This document shows positions 1 to 5,580 of a stretch of DNA of 5,580 bases, piece after piece. The first letter of the stretch is position 1. Each line of letters begins with the position of its first letter. The DNA is from Desulfobacteraceae bacterium. Its GTDB lineage: Bacteria > Desulfobacterota > DSM-4660 > Desulfatiglandales > Desulfatiglandaceae. The DNA lies in assembly GCA_030589225.1 (NCBI GenBank), contig JAUUWD010000129.1, positions 1-5,580 of the forward strand, written 5' to 3'. A program made the translations under genes and the position numbers. The notes under the pieces were generated by a model that was not told where the DNA came from, did not search any database, and worked only from the letters and a program-made list of their open reading frames with translations.

Positions 1-2339
1 GTGATGCCTTCCATTTTTCCAAGATCATTACGGTCTGCTGCAACAGAGCGCAGGGTAACTGGAATAAGGTTATCGCCTTGCCGATATTGGGTCAGATCAG
101 TACCGGAGAGACTGGCCTCCAGGGAGACTGCCACATCTTCACTGGTCACACCTGCCCGTTGGGCCCGTTCCTGATCAACTATGACCATGAGTTTTTTAAT
201 CTGTGGTCCCCAATCATCGTTCACCGAGGCAACCTGGGGAAGGGTATAAAGATGGGTTTTCACTTCATCTGCCAGGCGATAGAGGGTTTTTAGGTTTTTG
301 CCCAATATGCGAATTTGGATTGGGTATTCCACAGGCGGGCCGTTTTCCAGCTTTCTCAACTGGACCTGTAAGTCGGGATATTTTTCCCGGGTATAGTTTT
401 CAACGGATTTGGATAGTGCCGGAATCATCCGATAATCAGTGGTGTTTGCAACCAGGGCAATATGCCGAGCACTGGGAGATCCAGGGTCGTATCCCAGGAC
501 AAAACGAGGGGCGCCCACACCGATAAAGGTCATCCAGTTTAAGACGCCTTGCTTGCCGGAAGCCTGCTCCTCTTTGTTTACCACCCAGTTATCGAGCAGA
601 AAATTTTCTATGTCATAGGCAATCTTTTCCGTTGTTTCAATGGATGTGCCAACAGGCATGTCAAATTTAGCATTTACAATCGGGGCTGTGGAGGAAGGAA
701 TAAAGGCCTTGGGTACCAGTCCCAAACCCTTGATGCCAAGAATAAACAACGCCACAACAATGATCAGGAAAATTGGTTTCCATTTTAAGGAGATCCTTAA
801 GATCATCCTGTAAAAGCGATAACCTATTCCTGAAAAATCCGCTTTTTTGTCCTTTGTCTTCTGCTTGACTTTGATAAGGTGCACTGCCAGCAAGGGGACC
901 AATGTCATGGCCAGCAGCCAGGAAAGAATCAGTGCCATGGTCACCACCCTGGCAATATCACCAGTAAATTCACCAACTGCGGATTTTGCCAGCAGAATGG
1001 GGAGAAAGGCAGCCGAGGTCGTAAGCGAGGAAGTCAGCAGGGGAACAAGCATTTCTTTGCCCGTGGCAACCGCCGCCGCAATTTTCTTTTCGCCTCGTTC
1101 CAGACGTACCAGGATTCCTTCGGCCATGACAATTCCATTGTCCACCAGAAGCCCCAGGGAAATAATCAGAGCTGCCAGGGACATCTTATTGATGCCCACA
1201 TCAAACCACTGCATGACCGCAAAGGTTATGGCCATTACCGAAGGGATGAGTGCCGCCACTACCACTCCGGTACGCAGTCCCAGAAATGCAAGCATGATAA
1301 TAAATACCATTGCCACTGCCAGCAGGAGGTTCTTCATAAAATTATCAATACTCCGGTCCACCATCCGGGGCTGGAAAGCAATGGTTTCAAACTCTATTCC
1401 ATGGGGATAACGGGACTGAAGGGTGGGCATAATCTCCTTGAGTGTCTTACCAAGTTCTAAAATATTACCACCTTCTTTCATGGAAACTGTAATCGCCAGT
1501 GCAGGCTTGCCATTGGAATGCACTGCACTATCCCTGGGGTCTTTGTAGCCGCGATAGACATGGGCGATATCTTCAAGGTAAACAACATCCGAGGTGCCCG
1601 GAATATTAACAAGGGCCCGCCTGATATCCTTAAGTGACTCAAAGTTTCCGGTTGGCTCCAGGGTAATCCGTTCACGGCCGATTAAAATATCTCCACCCGG
1701 GCTTAATATGTTGATGGACTGTAAAGCTGTACGCAATTGCTGGGGGGACAGGCCAAGATCCTGCAGCCGGGCATTGCTGTAATCAACAAACACCACCTCT
1801 TCCTGGTCGCCGTGGATTTCAACCTTGGCCACCTGATTCTGCAGCAGCAACTCGTCCCGGACTTCATCGGCAACAGTTTTAAGCTCACCATAATTAAAAC
1901 CATCACCTGTCAAGGTATAAACCACGCCGAACACATCCCCATACTCATCATTTACAAATGGTCCCGACACCCCTTCGGGAAGGTCTTTTTTGGACGTTTC
2001 AACTTTGCGCCGCAAATCATCAAAAATAGGACGCATATTTTTATAGCTTTGCTTGAAATTGGCAAAAATGACTGCAACACCGGTTTGGGTGTCACTGGAA
2101 ACATTATCCAGTTCCGGCATCTGCTGGATAACCTGCTCAATTTTATCGGTCACAAGCTGTTCCACACGTTCGGGACTGGCTCCGGGCAGGTAGGCCGTCA
2201 CCACAGCGGTACGGATGGTGAACCCGGGATCTTCAGCTTTGGGAAGGCTGAAATAGGCATTTATGCCAAATAGTACCAAAAGCAGGACAAGAAAGTAGGT
2301 CAGACGATTGTTACGGATTGCAAATTCAGTGATATTCAT
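1..2339 (-). CDS. RND-family efflux pump permease, AcrB/HAE-like (3' partial)
   Basis: This is the proton-driven inner-membrane pump that takes substrate from the periplasm or outer leaflet and passes it through the adaptor and channel. Translation from ATG at 2339 gives 779 uninterrupted residues and runs off the left edge; related pumps are about 1,020-1,050 residues, so roughly the last quarter (rest of the docking domain, TM8-TM12) is missing. Visible layout: TM1 about 12-32; first periplasmic loop about 33-336 (opening with LPKAEDPGFTIR, then YLPGASPERVEQLVTDKIE); TM2 337-356; TM3 359-379; TM4 386-406; TM5 430-452; TM6 463-489; TM7 521-542; second periplasmic loop from 543 (LVPKAFIPSS onward). 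TM4 has LGLLVDNGIV, where Asp400-Asn401 align with the AcrB proton-relay pair Asp407-Asp408. The 'EDPGFTIR' start and short docking hairpin around 209-230 recall TriC-type HAE pumps rather than AcrB itself. Drug, detergent or metabolite export is possible; heavy-metal (CusA) type is unlikely. The residues that complete the proton relay (Lys940 in AcrB) are outside the window. Confidence 0.95.
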   Translation of the reverse strand, partial: MNITEFAIRNNRLTYFLVLLLVLFGINAYFSLPKAEDPGFTIRTAVVTAYLPGASPERVEQLVTDKIEQVIQQMPELDNVSSDTQTGVAVIFANFKQSYKNMRPIFDDLRRKVETSKKDLPEGVSGPFVNDEYGDVFGVVYTLTGDGFNYGELKTVADEVRDELLLQNQVAKVEIHGDQEEVVFVDYSNARLQDLGLSPQQLRTALQSINILSPGGDILIGRERITLEPTGNFESLKDIRRALVNIPGTSDVVYLEDIAHVYRGYKDPRDSAVHSNGKPALAITVSMKEGGNILELGKTLKEIMPTLQSRYPHGIEFETIAFQPRMVDRSIDNFMKNLLLAVAMVFIIMLAFLGLRTGVVVAALIPSVMAITFAVMQWFDVGINKMSLAALIISLGLLVDNGIVMAEGILVRLERGEKKIAAAVATGKEMLVPLLTSSLTTSAAFLPILLAKSAVGEFTGDIARVVTMALILSWLLAMTLVPLLAVHLIKVKQKTKDKKADFSGIGYRFYRMILRISLKWKPIFLIIVVALFILGIKGLGLVPKAFIPSSTAPIVNAKFDMPVGTSIETTEKIAYDIENFLLDNWVVNKEEQASGKQGVLNWMTFIGVGAPRFVLGYDPGSPSARHIALVANTTDYRMIPALSKSVENYTREKYPDLQVQLRKLENGPPVEYPIQIRILGKNLKTLYRLADEVKTHLYTLPQVASVNDDWGPQIKKLMVIVDQERAQRAGVTSEDVAVSLEASLSGTDLTQYRQGDNLIPVTLRSVAADRNDLGKMEGI

Positions 2340-2345
2340 GATTGA

Positions 2346-3467
2346 TTACTCCGCTTTTACATGGAGTCCATCACGAATGACGGACATTCCGGCTGTTACC
2401 ACCTTGTTGCCGGGCTTCACACCGGTGGTTATTTCAAGGCCCAGTGATGTTAACTCGCCAACGGTGACAGGTTGGCGGTGGACAATGGCCTCGCCCGGAT
2501 CATTTCCAGGCTCCAGAACAAAAACAAAACGGCCTGTCCTGTCCTGCCCCACAGCGACTGGTGGCAGATAGATACGTGGTGGTCCCTGGGTTTTGACGGC
2601 AAATATAAATGTGACTTCGGCTGCAAGCCCGGACCGCAGTTGTGAATGCTTTTCTTTAACGATCAAGGTTACAGGGAAGCTTGAACCTCCGGCTGATGTT
2701 ACTCCGACCTCAGTCACCCCGGCTGTAAATCCAACTCCAGGAATTGCGTCGAACCGCACCCTGGCGGGCATACCCTGCTTGATACTGGCAATCAGGTTTT
2801 CCGGAACCTTCACCTCGACCTCATTTACCTGACCGCAGACGGCGGCAACAATGGTCTCTCCGGCAGTGACGTTTTCGTTGACCTCCTTGAAAACCTCGGC
2901 CACTGAACATTTTTCACTGGCTCTCAACTCAGTATAGCCCAGATCAAGCAATGCCAGTTCCAGACTTTTTTTTGCGGAACGCACCTGGGCTTGGGCTGAT
3001 TCAACTGAGGTTCGCGCAGAATCAAGGTCTTCCCTGGAGGAATTGTCATTTTCGTACAGCTCACGCACCCGCTGGTACTTAGACCCGGCGTTGCGGTTTT
3101 CAGCTTCAGCCTGGGCAAGGGTTGCCCGTGACTTTTCCACCTCCAGCTCAAAAGAGGTACGATTCAAACGGGCAATGAGAGACTTATTTCCAATGCTGTC
3201 ACCTACCTTGACTGGAATTTCCTGCAATGTGCCACCAACCTTAAAACTTAAGTTTGCCTCCCTTCCAGCCTTTGAAGTGCCTGAATAAGTACGGGTACGT
3301 CCGCTCATGGATTTTTCTACCACCTGATATTTAACTGGTCGAAGGACTTTTTTTCCTTCCTCGCTTGTTGTGCTTTGGTTGTCGCACCCGCACAATAATA
3401 GAAAACCTGCTGATAAAAGCATCATTAGCCAATATTTTGTTATACAGTTATGAAATTTAACAAACAT
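2346..3467 (-). CDS. RND efflux periplasmic adaptor (membrane fusion protein), lipoprotein, AcrA/MexA-like
   Basis: This adaptor (373 residues, complete) bridges the inner-membrane pump and the outer-membrane channel. A signal peptide (residues 1-27, hydrophobic core LMMLLSAGFLLL) ends in the lipobox LCGC, lipidated at Cys28. Asp29 follows at +2, the Lol-avoidance residue, so the protein should stay anchored in the inner membrane as AcrA does. Domains in order: first lipoyl half about 69-101 (FKVGGTLQEIPVKVGDSIG), alpha-helical hairpin about 101-173, second lipoyl half about 173-211, beta-barrel about 213-288 (VEVKVPENLI, then GMPARVRFD), and membrane-proximal domain about 293-373 (YLPPVAVGQD, GVKPGNKVVTAGM). 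The hairpin holds the R-x3-L-x6-S channel-docking pattern at Arg133, Leu137 and Ser144. Length and order are normal for the family. Cys187 and Cys211 are unexpected in the lipoyl domain. The start follows from the GGAGAA site 7 bases upstream and leaves 4 bases after the channel gene. Substrate range cannot be inferred. Confidence 0.95.
   Translation of the reverse strand: MFVKFHNCITKYWLMMLLSAGFLLLCGCDNQSTTSEEGKKVLRPVKYQVVEKSMSGRTRTYSGTSKAGREANLSFKVGGTLQEIPVKVGDSIGNKSLIARLNRTSFELEVEKSRATLAQAEAENRNAGSKYQRVRELYENDNSSREDLDSARTSVESAQAQVRSAKKSLELALLDLGYTELRASEKCSVAEVFKEVNENVTAGETIVAAVCGQVNEVEVKVPENLIASIKQGMPARVRFDAIPGVGFTAGVTEVGVTSAGGSSFPVTLIVKEKHSQLRSGLAAEVTFIFAVKTQGPPRIYLPPVAVGQDRTGRFVFVLEPGNDPGEAIVHRQPVTVGELTSLGLEITTGVKPGNKVVTAGMSVIRDGLHVKAE
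2349..2352 (-). promoter_or_regulatory. Ribosome binding site of the RND pump gene, inside the end of the adaptor gene
   Basis: On the minus strand this is GGAG within GCGGAGTAA, the last codons and stop of the adaptor gene, with 9 bases before the pump ATG at 2339. The site lies upstream of the stop, and only 6 bases separate the stop from the next start, so translation of the pump is probably coupled to that of the adaptor. Confidence 0.75.
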
Positions 3468-3471
3468 TAAG

Positions 3472-5580
3472 TCATTCTCCACTTGAAAGGTTGTTTTTAA
3501 TAGCCTGGACAGCTGCGCTGCGTTGGGCGCCGTCAAGAAAGAAATCAAAAGCTCCGGTTGCGCGCTGCAAATTCATGAGATCGATCAGGAATTGATAGGC
3601 TGCGTTGGCAGCAGTCAGCTCGGCAGTAAGGGCGGATTTCTGGGCATCAACAAGATCCACCACTCCTGTTGTTCCCTTGGTGTAAGCATCCAGAACCAGA
3701 TCAAAATTTTTCCTTGAAGCCTTTGCTGCAGTGCGGTTCAAATCAATTGAAAGTTTGGAGGCATGAGCCGTATGTAATCTGCCTCGAATAGTCTGTTCAA
3801 TGGAGTTGGTGGTGTCTTGCAGTTGTAAACGAAGTTGATTCAAAGTTAATTGTGCCCGTTTCACACGTCGTGACCTTGCACCGCCTTCAAACAAAGGCAA
3901 CGACAGATTTACACCAAGAAGCCAGTCATCTTCCCCTTCCTGGGAAAGGGAATTCGGGCGGCTGTCATAATAGGTATTGGAATACTCTCCTGTCAGGGTA
4001 ATAGTGGGAAGCCAAAAACTTCGCTTCTCACTTTTCAGAGTTCGTTTCTGGGCAATGATTTTGGCCATGAGTGATGCAATTTCAGGGGATCTATCCAGGC
4101 CGTCTTGGATCATTATTTTACTCAAACGCTTGAAACCGGCTCTGTTTTCAATCAGGCCGGGCAGTTCCGGGGCGTTCATGATGAGATTGGTGTCTTGAAG
4201 CGTTGCCGGTGCCAAAGTAAATTGTTCAGCCAGGGGACGGTTAAGCAGCCGGTTAAGCGACTCTTGATCCTGTCTGAGCGTTGCCTCCGTACCGAGAAGA
4301 TCCGCCTTTGCCTGGGCAAGTTCGCTTTCCCAGCGGTAGACATCTGCAAAAGTTGCTGAGCCGACCTTTGCTCTATCACGTGCCAATCCAAGATTAGTAC
4401 GACTTTGCTCAAGGTTCACCCGTCGAATTTTCTTTAATGTTTTCGATTTCAATACATCCAGAAAAGCTATTGTAGCATTTTGTACGACATCAAGTTTTGT
4501 CTGGTTATCCTCTGCAATCCTTGCAGTCTGTTGCGCCTTTACAATATCCAGGTTTGCCCATGTGGATTCATTGTAAAGAACCTGACTTAAGCTAAGGGCT
4601 GCTGTGCCTTGTTTTTCCGCTATTCCCCCTGAAACGACACTGGGGTTGGAATCATCACGAAGCTGCTGGTCAACACCAATGGAAAGCTGGGGAAAAAGAT
4701 TTGCCCTTGCCTCATCCACCTGCTTTGCTCCGGCTTCAACTCCAAGCTTTGAGGCGCGTATACCAAGGTTTTCAAGAAGTGCTATTTTTGCAGCTTCACT
4801 TAATGTCCAGCGCACAGTTGCGCTTTCAGGCTCGTCATTTAACTTTTGTGCTTCAAGCATAACATCGAATGGAGGCGAGATCTGCAGGCGGCGTGCAGTT
4901 TCCATATTAATGATCAATCGTCTCCGATCCTCGACAAACACCTTCATGTCCTTGGGATCATCACCAAACAGTACTGCCTGTAAATCCAGAGCCAGACGCC
5001 TTGTACGCCGCTGCCAGTTTCCGAACGGGACAGCAGTAGCCAGGGCCCCCTGCTCAACAAGGTGGGAACCTGTCAGGCTGTAACTTGGTAAACCAAGCTC
5101 AATAAGGTTACTCAATAATTTGGCCATCTTTGCTTCATCCAGCCGTGGTAATGCACCGATCAAAACGGCATCTATATCTGATGGCAGGCGGGAAACAAGG
5201 TCATCGCCTTTTCCACTATGGAGCACAGGAAATATTTTTATCCCCATCTCAGTGGCTACCTTAGCACCTTCTATGGCCAGGGCAGGCATCACTTCCATCA
5301 TCAAAGAATCACTTAAGAGGGCAATATTTGTGAAATCAACAACTTCACGAAATGTTTTCAGTTCGGTTGCAAGGTCGGCCTGGATACTTATGTAGGTAAG
5401 ATTATGTTTGCCGGAGCTGTTCCCCTTGCTGGGTGCATTTACCAGGTGAGGATTAAAAATTACCGAGGCAAGTGTCGGTTTTGGATGATCTTCCAGGGAG
5501 ACGGCAACTGCGGCGGAGCCAAATCCCAGAGCAATGACAATATCAACTTCCGGGTCTTTATATAGGTGGGACAAAGCCGA
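3472..5580 (-). CDS. TolC-family outer-membrane efflux channel with an N-terminal TrpX-like substrate-binding domain (5' partial)
   Basis: This is the outer-membrane exit duct of the efflux system, fused to a solute-binding domain. The frame is open to the window edge, so the true start and any signal peptide lie outside; 702 residues are visible (numbered here from the first full codon). Residues 1 to about 248 resemble PF04392 substrate-binding proteins: an early strand DIVIALGFGSAAVA, a late segment VEQGALATAVPFGNW, and the closing pattern of a basic-rich stretch, 'IINMETARRLQISPPFDVML'. PF04392 proteins usually have about 75-110 more residues upstream, including the signal. Residues about 259-449 and 497-677 are the two OEP repeats, with ANLFPQLSIG and FWLPTITLTGEY leading into barrel strands, LPLFEGGARSRRVKRA, and paired helical segments GSATFADVYRWESELAQAKA and GTTGVVDLVDAQKSALTAEL. 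The gene ends with TGA 4 bases before the adaptor gene. The TolC assignment is very firm and the binding-domain family firm; the ligand is unknown. The TTG at 5572-5574 could be mistaken for a start but is an internal Leu codon. Confidence 0.93.
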   Translation of the reverse strand, partial: SALSHLYKDPEVDIVIALGFGSAAVAVSLEDHPKPTLASVIFNPHLVNAPSKGNSSGKHNLTYISIQADLATELKTFREVVDFTNIALLSDSLMMEVMPALAIEGAKVATEMGIKIFPVLHSGKGDDLVSRLPSDIDAVLIGALPRLDEAKMAKLLSNLIELGLPSYSLTGSHLVEQGALATAVPFGNWQRRTRRLALDLQAVLFGDDPKDMKVFVEDRRRLIINMETARRLQISPPFDVMLEAQKLNDEPESATVRWTLSEAAKIALLENLGIRASKLGVEAGAKQVDEARANLFPQLSIGVDQQLRDDSNPSVVSGGIAEKQGTAALSLSQVLYNESTWANLDIVKAQQTARIAEDNQTKLDVVQNATIAFLDVLKSKTLKKIRRVNLEQSRTNLGLARDRAKVGSATFADVYRWESELAQAKADLLGTEATLRQDQESLNRLLNRPLAEQFTLAPATLQDTNLIMNAPELPGLIENRAGFKRLSKIMIQDGLDRSPEIASLMAKIIAQKRTLKSEKRSFWLPTITLTGEYSNTYYDSRPNSLSQEGEDDWLLGVNLSLPLFEGGARSRRVKRAQLTLNQLRLQLQDTTNSIEQTIRGRLHTAHASKLSIDLNRTAAKASRKNFDLVLDAYTKGTTGVVDLVDAQKSALTAELTAANAAYQFLIDLMNLQRATGAFDFFLDGAQRSAAVQAIKNNLSSGE
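3475..3480 (-). promoter_or_regulatory. Ribosome binding site of the adaptor gene, inside the end of the channel gene
   Basis: On the minus strand this reads GGAGAA, followed by 7 bases and then ATG at 3467. It overlaps the last Gly-Glu codons of the channel gene and abuts its TGA stop, so ribosomes ending the channel gene finish on top of it. It decides the adaptor start: the in-frame ATG further upstream at 3548 has no comparable support and would overlap the channel gene by about 75 bases. Confidence 0.85.

Noticed and set aside
847..1460. Two long overlapping plus-strand reading frames (about 190 codons each) opposite the pump gene
   Set aside because: They are antisense to well-conserved pump sequence including TM4. 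Their translations are low-complexity (Ser/Arg- or Gln/His-rich) and match no family, and no plausible ribosome site or promoter was seen.
1478..2140. Minus-strand short reading frames in other phases, hinting at a broken pump gene
   Set aside because: The pump frame itself reads without a stop from 2339 to position 3, with known motifs in register along its length (TM2 at residue 337, Asp400-Asn401), so there is no frameshift.
1737..2273. Plus-strand reading frame of 178 codons opposite the start of the pump gene
   Set aside because: It is fully antisense to the recognisable first periplasmic loop of the pump and has no recognisable protein features, so it is best explained as a shadow frame.
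3468..3548. Longer adaptor start at the ATG at 3548 (27 extra residues)
   Set aside because: It would overlap the channel gene by about 75 bases and bury the lipoprotein signal peptide behind a polar extension. The ATG at 3467 has a GGAGAA site at good spacing and puts the signal at the N-terminus.
5572..5574. TTG as the start codon of the channel gene
   Set aside because: The frame stays open to the window edge, and the codon falls inside the binding domain just before a core strand. Starting here would remove the signal peptide and the first part of the domain, so the Leu is internal and the gene is 5' partial.

Overview
The window holds three genes, all on the minus strand and read from right to left. 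They form one tightly packed operon fragment for a tripartite resistance-nodulation-division (RND) efflux system. In transcription order they are an outer-membrane channel gene (3472-5580, 5' end outside the window), a periplasmic adaptor lipoprotein gene (2346-3467, complete) and an inner-membrane RND pump gene (1-2339, 3' end outside the window). The gaps between genes are 4 and 6 bases, and the ribosome binding site of each downstream gene lies inside the end of the gene before it, so the three are almost certainly co-transcribed and probably translationally coupled. No promoter, terminator, RNA gene, repeat array or mobile element is visible, and no stretch longer than a few bases is non-coding.

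The unusual part is the first gene. Its product is not a plain TolC-type channel. The roughly 250 residues visible ahead of the channel resemble a periplasmic substrate-binding protein of the TrpX-like 'ABC transporter substrate binding protein' family (Pfam PF04392, formerly DUF534). This is followed, after a linker of about ten residues, by a full two-repeat outer-membrane efflux (TolC/OEP) domain. A trimeric channel would therefore carry three solute-binding domains in the periplasm, next to the adaptor and the pump. No ABC permease or ATPase is seen beside it. This suggests the binding domain has been recruited to capture, sense or gate for efflux rather than for import; that role is inference.

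The adaptor is AcrA/MexA-like, with a lipoprotein signal, an inner-membrane retention residue after the lipidated cysteine, and a readable TolC-docking motif in its helical hairpin. The pump is an AcrB-like HAE-type permease. Residues 1-779 are visible, covering seven predicted membrane helices and most of both large periplasmic loops, and the intramembrane proton-relay site reads Asp-Asn instead of Asp-Asp.

The organism is certainly a diderm (Gram-negative) bacterium. The roughly balanced base composition and the style of the proteins would suit a Desulfobacterota (former Deltaproteobacteria) genome, but that is an impression, not a demonstration. The substrate of the system cannot be told from the sequence.
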